DNA of 33,942 nt from Mucilaginibacter sp. (GTDB taxonomy: Bacteria > Bacteroidota > Bacteroidia > Sphingobacteriales > Sphingobacteriaceae), in NCBI RefSeq assembly GCF_028287845.1, contig NZ_JAQBOW010000141.1:1-33942 (forward strand), given 5' to 3'. The notes under the pieces are model-generated. The model saw only the letters and a program-made list of their open reading frames with translations, was not told the origin of the DNA and made no database searches. This document shows positions 1 to 7,889 of this stretch, one piece after another. Both the position numbers and the translations under genes were made by a program. How positions within the stretch are numbered: the stretch's first letter is position 1; each line of letters starts with the position of its first letter.

Positions 1-1
1 G

Positions 2-601
2 CTAATTATACTATTTCATTTAGTTGGGCTGATGGGCCTATCCATAAATATTTCACGTCCGTTTTTCCTGCAATTGGTACCTTACCATTTGTTGCTGATG
101 CTGCTGATCCTGGTCTTTACCCATGACCGGTTAAACACAAAATTCGCACTTTTCTTTGCGGTTATATTTATTATTGGTTTTGCGGTTGAGTGGGTAGGCG
201 TACATACCGGGATGATATTTGGCAATTATGTTTATGGCGATGTATTGGGTTTAAAACTTGACGCTGTTCCGCTAATAATTGGCGTTAACTGGTTTATATT
301 GATCTATTCTGTTGGGGTGCTGTTACAACAAAGCCGTATCAAACCCGTTTGGGTGCGCATGCCGGTGGGCGCGCTAATATTGGTTTTGTTGGATGCTGCT
401 ATAGAGCCTGTAGCCGTTAAATTTAATTATTGGCACTGGGCAGGCAATACTATCCCAATTACAAATTATGTATGTTGGTTTATTATCGGCCTGGCGCTGC
501 TTACTATATTTGAAATATCCCGGTTTAAAAAGCAAAGTATGGTGGGCGCTGTGTTGCTGGTTAGTCAGTTTATATTTTTTTTGGCGCTACTATCATACTA
601 A
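2..601 (+). CDS. Carotenoid biosynthesis membrane protein (CruF type), 5' end outside the window
   Basis: The protein is strongly hydrophobic, with about six membrane segments, and matches the Caroten_synth family (CruF-like carotenoid hydratase or related step) by the pattern EWVGVHTGMIFGNYVYG near its middle. The reading frame is open to the left edge of the window, and the residues before the first ATG at 32 (FHLVGLMGLSIN) look like part of the first membrane helix. I therefore think the real start lies upstream, so this entry is a 5' partial. It ends 20 bases before ispH, whose product supplies isoprenoid precursors, which fits a carotenoid gene cluster continuing to the left. The family assignment is fairly safe; the exact reaction is not visible from sequence. 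Confidence 0.8.
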   Translation, partial: LIILFHLVGLMGLSINISRPFFLQLVPYHLLLMLLILVFTHDRLNTKFALFFAVIFIIGFAVEWVGVHTGMIFGNYVYGDVLGLKLDAVPLIIGVNWFILIYSVGVLLQQSRIKPVWVRMPVGALILVLLDAAIEPVAVKFNYWHWAGNTIPITNYVCWFIIGLALLTIFEISRFKKQSMVGAVLLVSQFIFFLALLSY

Positions 602-606
602 TGGTG

Positions 607-614
607 TAAATTTG
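607..614 (+). promoter_or_regulatory. -7 promoter element upstream of ispH
   Basis: TAAATTTG is an exact match to the Bacteroidota -7 consensus TAnnTTTG, seven bases before the ispH start codon. A TTTG at 580-583 could be the -33 element, with a 23-base spacer, slightly long. It would give ispH a promoter of its own and an almost leaderless transcript. Confidence 0.4.
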
Positions 615-621
615 TATTGCA

Positions 622-1473
622 ATGGCAGCATATCAGTTACAGGTTACTATAGATAAAGATTCGGGCTTTTGCTTTGGGGTGATCTATGCTATTGATATGG
701 CAGAGGATATTTTAGAGGAAGATGGCTACCTTTATTGCTTAGGCGATATTGTGCATAATGATGAAGAAGTAGAACGCCTAAAGGCCCGTGGCTTACGCAT
801 TATTGACCACCAGGAGTTAAAAAATCTGCATAACGAAAAAGTGCTGATACGCGCCCATGGCGAAGCACCCGATACTTACCGTACCGCGTTAGAAAACAAT
901 ATTACCCTGATAGATGCTTCATGCCCGGTAGTTTTGAAACTGCAAAACCGCATAAAAACATCATTTGACGCCAACGAAAAAATATTAATATTTGGCAAAC
1001 ATGGCCATGCCGAGGTTATTGGCCTGCAAGGACAAACCAACAACGAGGCGCTGGTTTTTCAGGATATTGCCGAACTGGATAATGTGGACCTGCCGCAAAA
1101 CATTACGCTTTACAGCCAGACCACCAAAAGCATGGAAAAGTTTTACCAGGTAAAGGAAGAACTAACCGCACGGGGTTATGAGCTAAATGCCAACGATACC
1201 ATTTGCCGCCAGGTATCAAATCGAGATAAGGACCTGCCCGCTTTTGTAAAAAACTTTGATAAAATTGTGTTTGTGTCTGGTGTAAAATCATCAAACGGAA
1301 AGGTATTGTTTGAGGTTTGCCGCAAGCATAATCCAGATACTTATTTTATTTCTTCTACCAGTGAGTTACAACAATCCATGTTCGCACCCGGCGATAAGAT
1401 AGGTATAGCGGGCGCGACATCTACACCTATGTGGCTGATGGAAGAAGTGAAGGCGGAGTTGGAGAAGTATTAA
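622..1473 (+). CDS. ispH: 4-hydroxy-3-methylbut-2-enyl diphosphate reductase
   Basis: This is the last enzyme of the MEP pathway; it reduces HMBPP to IPP and DMAPP in the cytoplasm with a [4Fe-4S] cluster. The three cluster cysteines are visible as C17 (SGFCFGV), C101 (DASCPVV) and C195 (DTICRQVSNR). The diphosphate-binding histidines are H45 (GDIVHNDE), H79 (RAHGEA) and H129, followed by the catalytic E131 (GHAEV) and the QTT motif near 166-168. The length of 283 residues is normal. The ATG at 622 places C17 at the usual distance from the N-terminus. Its position just behind a carotenoid gene suggests co-location of precursor supply with pigment synthesis. Confidence 0.96.
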   Translation: MAAYQLQVTIDKDSGFCFGVIYAIDMAEDILEEDGYLYCLGDIVHNDEEVERLKARGLRIIDHQELKNLHNEKVLIRAHGEAPDTYRTALENNITLIDASCPVVLKLQNRIKTSFDANEKILIFGKHGHAEVIGLQGQTNNEALVFQDIAELDNVDLPQNITLYSQTTKSMEKFYQVKEELTARGYELNANDTICRQVSNRDKDLPAFVKNFDKIVFVSGVKSSNGKVLFEVCRKHNPDTYFISSTSELQQSMFAPGDKIGIAGATSTPMWLMEEVKAELEKY

Positions 1474-1536
1474 CCCCCCGCCTCCCTAAAGGTGGAGCAA
1501 TTGTATTTGCCACATACAATTTTCTTGTAATATTGT

Positions 1537-1544
1537 TATTTTTG
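1537..1544 (+). promoter_or_regulatory. -7 promoter element upstream of hemH
   Basis: TATTTTTG matches TAnnTTTG exactly and lies 12 bases before the hemH start codon. No TTG stands at the expected 19-21 base distance, so only the -7 half is supported. Confidence 0.35.
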
Positions 1545-1556
1545 CGCACTTAAATT

Positions 1557-2573
1557 ATGTCGAAAAAAGGAATTCTATTAGTTAACCTGGGTACGCCTGA
1601 TAGTCCGAGTACCGCGGATGTAAGGAAATATTTAAACGAGTTTTTAATGGACCCAAGGGTAATAGATATTAACCCGGTATTGCGTACATTTTTAGTGCAG
1701 GGCATTATAGTGCCATTTCGTGCGCCAAAATCAGCCAAGCTATATCAGCAAATATGGAGCGCCGAAACCGGCTCGCCTTTATTGTATTACAGCAAACTAC
1801 AACATAAGGCATTGCAGGAACGCTTAGGCGACGAGTACCATGTTGAATTAGCCATGCGCTATCAAAGCCCGTCTATCGAGTCGGCTTTACAAAGGTTGAA
1901 GGATGCATTGGTTAGTGATATTACGGTTATTCCTTTATTTCCTCAATATGCATCGGCAAGCACCGGTTCTGTGCATGATAAAGTGATGGAGCTGGTTAAA
2001 AGCTGGCAAACTATCCCTGATATTTCTTTTATCAATTCGTTTCATAATGATGAACTGATGATAGAAACCTTTGCTAACAATAGCCTTAAATATAAGCCCG
2101 AAACTTACGATCATGTTTTATTTAGCTTTCATGGTTTGCCCCAAAGGCAAATAAAAAAATGCGATCATACCCACAGTTATTGCCTGCAGATTGATGGCTG
2201 CTGCAATACGCTGAACGACACCAATAAATTTTGCTACTCTGCACAATCATATGATACGGCGCGCCTGATTGCCGAAAAAATGGGCCTGCCTAAAGAAAAA
2301 TATACCGTTTGTTTTCAATCAAGATTAGGCAATGATCCATGGGTGCAGCCTTATACCAGCAAGGTGGTAGAACAATTGGCTAAAGAAGGCAAGAAACGCT
2401 TATTGGTATTTTGCCCCGCATTTGTTGCAGATTGCCTGGAAACCGTTTACGAAGTTACCGAGGAGTATGGCGGCGAATTTCGCGCCTTAGGCGGCGAGCA
2501 TGTACAATTGGTAGAGAGCTTAAACGACTCGCCAATGTTTATTGATGCTTTGGAGAAAATGGCTAGAGCTTAA
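1557..2573 (+). CDS. hemH: Ferrochelatase
   Basis: Inserts ferrous iron into protoporphyrin IX (or coproporphyrin III, depending on the pathway used) to make heme. The N-terminus MSKKGILLVNLGTPDSP is typical. The metal-binding histidine is H192 in FSFHGLP, and the acidic partner is E295 in the CLETVYEV segment. Between about 202 and 226 it has a cysteine-rich insert (C202, C209, C215, C216, C226), plus C286 and C293 later. Cysteine patterns of this sort occur in ferrochelatases and may mean metal or Fe-S binding, but I cannot confirm a cluster. The stop codon ends at 2573, directly against the stop of the convergent HxlR gene. Confidence 0.95.
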   Translation: MSKKGILLVNLGTPDSPSTADVRKYLNEFLMDPRVIDINPVLRTFLVQGIIVPFRAPKSAKLYQQIWSAETGSPLLYYSKLQHKALQERLGDEYHVELAMRYQSPSIESALQRLKDALVSDITVIPLFPQYASASTGSVHDKVMELVKSWQTIPDISFINSFHNDELMIETFANNSLKYKPETYDHVLFSFHGLPQRQIKKCDHTHSYCLQIDGCCNTLNDTNKFCYSAQSYDTARLIAEKMGLPKEKYTVCFQSRLGNDPWVQPYTSKVVEQLAKEGKKRLLVFCPAFVADCLETVYEVTEEYGGEFRALGGEHVQLVESLNDSPMFIDALEKMARA

Positions 2574-2954
2574 TTAAGCCGCGGGTTTCCGTCTGCTGGC
2601 TATAATTCTTTCGCGGTGCTCTATACCCCAATTTTTCAACTCTTCCAATACTTTTTCAAGTGATTTGCTGTAAGGTGTAAGCTCATACGTTATAGAAACG
2701 GGCACTGTTGAAGAAACTTTGCGTACCAAAAACTCGTTTAATTCAAGTTCTCTTAACTCTTTGGATAATATTTTAGGCGTAATATCCTCCAATGCGCGTT
2801 GTATTTCATTAAATCGCTTTGGGCTACCGGTTAATGCAATCATTATAGGCAGTTTCCATTTACCGTTTAATACATATAATGTATCTCTAACAGCAGTTAC
2901 GTCTGTATTACAAGTTTCTTTAGTATGTATAATCTTGTCGGCCCCGGTTTCCAT
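2574..2954 (-). CDS. HxlR-family (DUF24) winged-helix transcriptional regulator
   Basis: A 126-residue regulator with the HxlR signature: an N-terminal cysteine (C15, KETCNTDV), the stretch VLNGKWKLPIMIAL, the recognition region RFNEIQRALEDITPKILSKELRELE (about 67-91) and the wing ending in YELTPYSKSL. In B. subtilis relatives such as YodB, CatR and HypR the single N-terminal cysteine senses quinones, diamide or disulfide stress; C15 sits at the matching place. The gene diverges from a DoxX gene, and the shared intergenic region holds two identical-spaced palindromes. This arrangement argues that it represses itself and the DoxX gene (inference). The stop codons of this gene and hemH abut with no visible terminator. 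Confidence 0.93.
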   Translation of the reverse strand: METGADKIIHTKETCNTDVTAVRDTLYVLNGKWKLPIMIALTGSPKRFNEIQRALEDITPKILSKELRELELNEFLVRKVSSTVPVSITYELTPYSKSLEKVLEELKNWGIEHRERIIASRRKPAA

Positions 2955-2971
2955 ATATGCTAATTAACTAA

Positions 2972-3005
2972 CTATCCTAAAGGATACCACTATCCTTTAG
3001 GATAG
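2972..3005. promoter_or_regulatory. Tandem palindromic operator between hxlR-type gene and DoxX gene
   Basis: Two 14-base palindromes, TATCCTAAAGGATA at 2973-2986 and TATCCTTTAGGATA at 2991-3004, are centred 18 bases apart. Together they form a perfect 15+15 base inverted repeat with a four-base CCAC spacer. Each site has the size expected for one winged-helix dimer. The block lies between the divergent starts and just upstream of the DoxX -7 element, a natural place for repression of both genes. Confidence 0.75.
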
Positions 3006-3032
3006 TAGTATATAAATGATAGTAAATATATC

Positions 3033-3040
3033 TATTTTTG
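3033..3040 (+). promoter_or_regulatory. -7 promoter element of the DoxX gene
   Basis: TATTTTTG is an exact TAnnTTTG match, 17 bases before the ATG at 3058. Because transcription would begin a few bases after it, the upstream in-frame ATG at 3016 cannot be the start. The operator block ends 28 bases before this element. Confidence 0.5.
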
Positions 3041-3057
3041 AAATAAAAAAAACAGAA

Positions 3058-3423
3058 ATGAAAACCTTAAAAATTACTTATTGGATAACAACCGGAATAG
3101 TGGCATTAATGATGATGTTCTCTGCTTATGCCTACGTAACACAGGATACTGCGGCGAAGGGATTTCATCATTTAGGATACCCTGATTATTTTAGAGTTGA
3201 ATTGGCTGTATGTAAATTGATTGGGGCAATATTATTACTGGCGCCCGTTGCAGTAAGGTTTAAAGAATGGGCCTATGCGGCATTCACTATTGTATTTATC
3301 TCTGCCTTTATAGCACACACCGCTTCAGGCGATCCTATAAGTATGCGTATTATGCCTGTTATTATTATGGGAATATTAATAGCATCTTATATTACTTATC
3401 ATAAAATGAACAAAGCAGTATAA
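3058..3423 (+). CDS. DoxX-family small membrane protein
   Basis: A 121-residue protein with four predicted membrane helices (about 7-25, 49-68, 73-92 and 99-117), as usual for DoxX/DoxD-like proteins. The motif FRVELAVCKLIGAILLLAP is typical of the family. I chose the ATG at 3058 rather than 3016 because the promoter element lies between them and the N-terminus MKTLKITYWITTG fits the family. DoxX proteins are linked with quinone or thiol redox chemistry; B. subtilis CatD, a DoxX protein, is controlled by HxlR-type regulators (YodB, CatR), which parallels this divergent pair. The specific substrate is unknown. Confidence 0.85.
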   Translation: MKTLKITYWITTGIVALMMMFSAYAYVTQDTAAKGFHHLGYPDYFRVELAVCKLIGAILLLAPVAVRFKEWAYAAFTIVFISAFIAHTASGDPISMRIMPVIIMGILIASYITYHKMNKAV

Positions 3424-3430
3424 ATGCAAT

Positions 3431-3466
3431 TCAAGCTTACAAGGTTTAACAACTTTGTAAGCTTGA
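3431..3466. terminator. Bidirectional hairpin between DoxX and aldo/keto reductase genes
   Basis: The arms 3431-3446 and 3451-3466 pair over 16 bases with a single G:T wobble and a TAAC loop. The hairpin fills the space between two convergent genes and touches the reductase stop codon at 3467. It likely ends both transcripts, although the T tracts are weak. Its stem resembles the palindrome at the end of the gluQ gene. Confidence 0.6.
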
Positions 3467-4489
3467 TTAATTTCGCTTCTCTACCCTATCATAAAACCCG
3501 CCAAACGAATTCATTTTCACCGCGTCCTCTTTAAAAAACTCGCCGGGGAAACCCAGGTCTATTACACTTACCTCGTCCAGTTTTTGCAGGTGTTCTTTAC
3601 TTAAAGTAACATTAATAGTTTTCAGATTATCTTCCAGCTGACTTACTTTGGTTGCACCAACTATCGGAATAGACGAAAATCCCTGGCTCATGGCCCACTG
3701 CAATGCTACATGGCTTGCCGATACGCCGAATTCATCAGCAATAGCAACAACAGCTTTGGTTATGTTTACGCTGCGCTCATCCAGCCGTTTGCTTTCAGGT
3801 TTAATTCGGCCCTGTTCGCCGCGTAAGTATTTACCGCTTAGTACACCGCCACCCAATGGCGCCCATGGTGTAACCGTCATCCCAAAATGTTTGGCCATCG
3901 GTATCAATTCGCGCTCGGGAGCGCGTTGTATCAGGCTGTACTCTACCTGCAGGGCCACAAATTGGCTCCAACCCATTAGCTCGGCCAAAGTATTACCTTT
4001 GGCTACTACCCAGGCAGGTGTATCGCTTATGGCCGCATAGTTTACCTTTCCTTGCCGTATCAGGTCGTCCATGGCACGCATCACCTCATCAATCGGGGTA
4101 ATATCATCCCAAATGTGCAAGTATAGTACATCAATAAAGTCGGTCTTTAAGCGTTTCAGGCTTTCCTCAACGCTGCGCATCATATTCTTCCGGTTATTGC
4201 CCGATGCGTTAGGGTTGGTGGTGTTATCCTTTAATGAATACTTAGTAGCCAGCACAAAGTAATCCCGGCTATGGTTGTGTATGTATTCGCCTATTATTTT
4301 TTCACTGGTACCCAGTTTATACACATTTGCCGTATCTAAAAAATTACCTCCTGCATTTGCAAAGGCATCCATTATGGCAAAGCTGGTTTCTTTATCGGCA
4401 CCCCATCCGGCCTCTGTGCCAAAACCCATAGTGCCCAGGCAAAGTTCAGAAACCTTTAGGCCAGACCGTCCTAATAATTTGTAGTTCAT
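3467..4489 (-). CDS. Aldo/keto reductase
   Basis: A NADPH-dependent oxidoreductase of the aldo/keto reductase superfamily. The catalytic tetrad is complete: D52 and Y57 (NFLDTANVYKLG), K83 (VLATKYSL) and H125 (DVLYLHIWDD). The C-terminal cofactor-binding segment IPIVGATKVSQLEDNL is also present. The 340-residue length fits the AKR families that act on aldehydes and sugars; the substrate cannot be told from sequence. It is monocistronic, convergent with the DoxX gene, and preceded on its own strand by a TACGTTTG element. It may belong to general detoxification along with its redox-related neighbours, but that is only a suggestion from position. Confidence 0.93.
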   Translation of the reverse strand: MNYKLLGRSGLKVSELCLGTMGFGTEAGWGADKETSFAIMDAFANAGGNFLDTANVYKLGTSEKIIGEYIHNHSRDYFVLATKYSLKDNTTNPNASGNNRKNMMRSVEESLKRLKTDFIDVLYLHIWDDITPIDEVMRAMDDLIRQGKVNYAAISDTPAWVVAKGNTLAELMGWSQFVALQVEYSLIQRAPERELIPMAKHFGMTVTPWAPLGGGVLSGKYLRGEQGRIKPESKRLDERSVNITKAVVAIADEFGVSASHVALQWAMSQGFSSIPIVGATKVSQLEDNLKTINVTLSKEHLQKLDEVSVIDLGFPGEFFKEDAVKMNSFGGFYDRVEKRN

Positions 4490-4737
4490 GATAGATCTCT
4501 TTATTTAAACAAACGTATTAATAAAAACGTATTTTGATGGACTAAATTTTAAAACCAGGATACTTAAACAGATCTTTTGCTATAACCTTTGAAAGGATTG
4601 CTGACAATAATTATTAGCATGCTTGTTTTCAGTTAATTGTATTTTTTGGTGTCCCAGGTGTCCCAGGTGTATCGACGTGTCCCTGGGACGGTACGGTAAT
4701 AACATTTAACGGGTAAACAGGTTCACTATTACAAAAA
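4490..4737. other. Intergenic region with short GTGTCCCAG repeats, no gene seen
   Basis: The gap between the aldo/keto reductase and the TonB receptor terminator has no convincing coding sequence. It holds the reductase promoter element and, at 4649-4689, two tandem copies of GTGTCCCAG followed 20 bases later by the inverted copy CCTGGGAC. The GC-rich repeat block stands out from its AT-rich surroundings. Confidence 0.5.
4510..4517 (-). promoter_or_regulatory. -7 promoter element of the aldo/keto reductase gene
   Basis: On the minus strand this reads TACGTTTG, an exact TAnnTTTG match, 20 bases upstream of the start codon at 4489. No clear -33 TTG was seen at the usual spacing. Confidence 0.35.
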
Positions 4738-4768
4738 AATAGCGATGAATTTGAAATCCATCGCTATT
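4738..4768 (-). terminator. Rho-independent terminator of the TonB receptor gene
   Basis: The arms 4738-4747 (AATAGCGATG on the plus strand) and 4759-4768 pair perfectly over 10 bases with an 11-base loop. On the minus strand the stem is followed at once by a run of T (the A run 4733-4739 of the plus strand), 36 bases past the receptor stop codon. Confidence 0.8.
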
Positions 4769-4804
4769 AATAAATGCCTCACTTTCGGGGTGTGCGTGTG
4801 TTGT

Positions 4805-7303
4805 TTATATCTTTTTCTCCGCGTGCGGCGACAGATCAAAAGGCACTACCACTTTAAAGCTTACGTTACGGCCCATATTAAAAATACCTCGTTGCACGCC
4901 GGGTGCAGTATTGGTATTATCAAAATATTTTAACCTGCTCATGTTTGACTGATAGTTAACATTGGCAAGATTAGTGCCTTCAATAAATAATTCTACTACT
5001 TTCTTACCCGCTTTATTAACAAGGTTGCCGCCTAATCCGGCGCTTAACAGGTTATAACCCGCTGTATAGGTTTCTGTGCCGTAAGCAGAGAAGAACCGAT
5101 TCTGCGCGCTATAATGATCTAAGCCAACAAAAGCATATAAGCTTTTAATAGCGCCAAACCCTTTGTTAAATGCTCCGCGCAATTCTGAGTGCGTATGCAC
5201 TGGCGGTATAAATGGCAGGTATTTCAAGCTATCAGGCACTTTGCCGCCATTGCCTAAGTTGGTACCATAAGTTAATGCAACAGAGTTTTCAAAATGCAGC
5301 CACGATGTTGGGTGAATATCTAAACTAACCTCGCCCCCATTAATGCGTGCATGGCTTTGTGTATAAGTAAATATGGCATAAAGAGGGAATGCGGGATTAA
5401 CAGCAGGCGAACCATCAGGATTTAATACCTGCTGCTGGTATATATAGTTCTGAATATTATTATTAAATACCTCAACACTGGCCGATACATTTGGTAAAGT
5501 AATGAAAGCGCCTATATCTTCCTGCACACTAAACTCGGGCTTAAAGCTGCTGTTACCTACATGATAGATCTGCGAGCCCGGGTCGGGGCCATTGGCTGAG
5601 AGTTCTGCAATACTTGGCGCACGGAAACCACGCGAAATATTTGCCTTCAATAAAAATGCATCCGAGAAATTATAGGTAGCGCCAAAGCTTCCGGACATAC
5701 CGGTAAACGTTTTATTTAAAGCGGTAAACTGGCTGTATACACTCGGTGTGCCGGTAGGGTTGCTGCCGGTATATAATTGCGGATATTTGCTGCTGGTATC
5801 AATATAAGCGGCTTGTCCGCTAAATGAACGGCGGTCATACCGGGCTCCTCCCGAAAGATCTAATTTACCAAAGCTCTTTTTCACAATAAAGAACGGACCA
5901 ATGTCAAACTGGTGATATGCCGGTATTGGGAAAGCGGTAGCATCGCCAATAGTATTGTTCTGGTACTGCCCGTTAAGGCCAAAAGTAGTTTCATAACCAT
6001 TGCCAATAATTTGGTTATACTTAAAATCATAAGTATAGGTGGTTAAATGCAGGTTAAGACCGGCAATGGTGGCATCTTCGGGGTGTGTATATTCCCTGCG
6101 ATGACTAAATTGGTATCCTAAGTTAACTATCAGGTTACCGTTACCTAAATTAAAACTGCTGTTATTATAGATGCGGTAAAGTTGTACATGCTGATGCAGA
6201 ACCGGTATGGCGTATGAGTTTAATTCTGACTGTGATACAATTGGCCGATACAGATCACTCTCTGTAATTTGTTTGGTGAATTGGCGCGTCACAGAATCGC
6301 GGCTGCCATCTGGGATGTCTTGCTCATCATCAAATAATGAAGCGTTAAAATATGAATATCCCCATGATTTATTCAGCCCCACCATTACACGTGCATCCTT
6401 TTCTTTAAATCCGGTAGCATAAACACGCCCATCATGCTGGTTCTGGTAATCCTTCGCTTCTTTGGCCGAAAGTATTGTTCCCCATATTAAACCATTATTG
6501 TTGCCCTGCAACCTGAATGAGCTATTTAATAAGCCCTGGTTGGTGCCATACGTACCCTGCACCGATCCTAATATGGTGCCATCCGGCACCGGTGGCGGCG
6601 ATATTAAGTTAACAACACCGCCAATAGCGTCAGACCCATAAGATAAACTGGCGGGGCCCTTTATAACCTCTACCCGGTCAATCGAATTTTGGTCAACTTC
6701 AACACCGTGCTCATCGCCCCATTGCTGGCCCTCCTGGCGTATGCCATCCATTAAAGTAATAACCCGGTTATAGCCCAGGCCATGTATAAATGGTTTTGAA
6801 ATATTGGGTCCTGTTGTTACCGCGCTTACACCCGGCAAATTGGCTATCATATCAATTACATTACCCGCAGCCGAACGTTGGTCAATATATGCTTTACCAA
6901 CGGCTATCATAGGTACCGGGCTTCTTTTTAGCTCAGTAGCTTTACTCACGCCGGTAATAATTACCTCGCCGGTTTCGATAGATGATTCCTGTAACTGCAC
7001 ATCTAATACCGTAGTTTTAGAAAAATCAACTTTTTGGGTAAATGTTGAATAACCTAAATAGCTTATCTGCACTAAATAAACTCCTTTTGATAGCCGGTTT
7101 ATTGCAAACTTGCCATTAGCGTCAGTATTAGTGCCTATTTTCAGATCGGGTATGTTTATGGTTGCGCCTATTATGGGCGTGCCGTCTTTTTTATCGGTTA
7201 CCGTTCCCGTTAATGCTCCGGGGTCAATATCAGCACCTTTTGTTATGATAGAACCTGCCAGTAAAATAAACAGCAGGCCAATTAATTTTATATTTAGTCT
7301 CAT
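4805..7303 (-). CDS. TonB-dependent outer membrane receptor, possibly for metal
   Basis: An 832-residue outer membrane transporter. The order is: signal peptide (about 1-23), a carboxypeptidase-regulatory-like domain (about 30-108, with GTVTDKKDGTPIIGATI), a TonB plug (about 115-235) and a 22-stranded barrel to the C-terminus, which ends in a predicted outer-membrane strand (VSFKVVVPFDL). The plug segment GDEHGVEVDQNSIDRVEVIKGP followed by SYGSDAIGGVVNLI resembles the ZnuD group of zinc/copper/heme receptors more than siderophore receptors; the acidic/His plug loop suggests a metal or metal-complex ligand. That is inference. The gene lies behind a small exported Cys/His-rich protein, a pairing consistent with metal uptake. 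Substrate confidence is low, family confidence is high. Confidence 0.92.
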   Translation of the reverse strand: MRLNIKLIGLLFILLAGSIITKGADIDPGALTGTVTDKKDGTPIIGATINIPDLKIGTNTDANGKFAINRLSKGVYLVQISYLGYSTFTQKVDFSKTTVLDVQLQESSIETGEVIITGVSKATELKRSPVPMIAVGKAYIDQRSAAGNVIDMIANLPGVSAVTTGPNISKPFIHGLGYNRVITLMDGIRQEGQQWGDEHGVEVDQNSIDRVEVIKGPASLSYGSDAIGGVVNLISPPPVPDGTILGSVQGTYGTNQGLLNSSFRLQGNNNGLIWGTILSAKEAKDYQNQHDGRVYATGFKEKDARVMVGLNKSWGYSYFNASLFDDEQDIPDGSRDSVTRQFTKQITESDLYRPIVSQSELNSYAIPVLHQHVQLYRIYNNSSFNLGNGNLIVNLGYQFSHRREYTHPEDATIAGLNLHLTTYTYDFKYNQIIGNGYETTFGLNGQYQNNTIGDATAFPIPAYHQFDIGPFFIVKKSFGKLDLSGGARYDRRSFSGQAAYIDTSSKYPQLYTGSNPTGTPSVYSQFTALNKTFTGMSGSFGATYNFSDAFLLKANISRGFRAPSIAELSANGPDPGSQIYHVGNSSFKPEFSVQEDIGAFITLPNVSASVEVFNNNIQNYIYQQQVLNPDGSPAVNPAFPLYAIFTYTQSHARINGGEVSLDIHPTSWLHFENSVALTYGTNLGNGGKVPDSLKYLPFIPPVHTHSELRGAFNKGFGAIKSLYAFVGLDHYSAQNRFFSAYGTETYTAGYNLLSAGLGGNLVNKAGKKVVELFIEGTNLANVNYQSNMSRLKYFDNTNTAPGVQRGIFNMGRNVSFKVVVPFDLSPHAEKKI

Positions 7304-7419
7304 TATGATTTATGTTTTTGAAATATGCCTATTCTTTTTGGTGAATAGCTTCATACTTATTTGCTCTTAAAAAATGGAATCAGAAATTGTTTTGAACGAT
7401 TTTAAAACAATCAATTATA

Positions 7420-7755
7420 TTAGCAGGATGCTAAAACAGGGGGAGCACGCCCGGCAGACAATACAAGCGCAAGGCTTATAAACTCATAATTATAAACGGT
7501 ATAAAAATGATTTGTAACAATATTGGGACTAACGTAATTGTAGTGGTTAATTACCGCATTTGCATGTTGCATAGCATCGCACAACGCACATTTTTCCTGA
7601 ATTACAGTATGTGATTGATTCTTAGCCCACTTATGTGAATTGCTGGCACTACCTGCAATTTTTCTGTGCTGATGCGCATAAACCACACACTGGCCCGCTA
7701 TAAAGCAGACTAATAACAGCCAGGAGTAAAAAATATTTGCCTTGTTCCTTTTCAA
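7420..7755 (-). CDS. Small exported Cys/His-rich protein upstream of the TonB receptor
   Basis: A 111-residue protein with a signal peptide or N-terminal anchor (about 8-27), then AHQHRK, an EKCALCDAMQHANAVINHYN segment with C-x-x-C and several histidines, a second hydrophobic stretch (YEFISLALVLSAG), and a C-terminus RAPPVLASC. The combination of a CxxC, histidines and a RxPP ending recalls DUF2946-type periplasmic proteins found next to TonB receptors, often in copper or other metal contexts; this is recognition by pattern, not proof. The only possible start in frame is TTG at 7755, as a stop codon lies just upstream and no ATG occurs before the CxxC. It is 116 bases upstream of the receptor on the same strand. 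Confidence 0.65.
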   Translation of the reverse strand: MKRNKANIFYSWLLLVCFIAGQCVVYAHQHRKIAGSASNSHKWAKNQSHTVIQEKCALCDAMQHANAVINHYNYVSPNIVTNHFYTVYNYEFISLALVLSAGRAPPVLASC

Positions 7756-7876
7756 ATCAGCAGGTAGCTTTTTTTATAAAGCCGAAATTACGCATTAAAA
7801 TGCAAAACCAATACACAAAAGCAATATAGTTGCAATACCAATGCCGTTTTAACTATAAACATCCAAGCCATCAATG

Positions 7877-7884
7877 TATATTTG
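7877..7884 (+). promoter_or_regulatory. -7 promoter element of the 7890 operon
   Basis: TATATTTG matches TAnnTTTG exactly and ends five bases before the ATG at 7890. Transcription would start at or next to the start codon, suggesting a leaderless or nearly leaderless operon mRNA. Confidence 0.45.
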
Positions 7885-7889
7885 TTGCC

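Noticed and set aside
3016..3057. ATG at 3016 as start of the DoxX gene
   Set aside because: It lies upstream of the -7 element at 3033-3040 and would add 14 residues not typical of the family.
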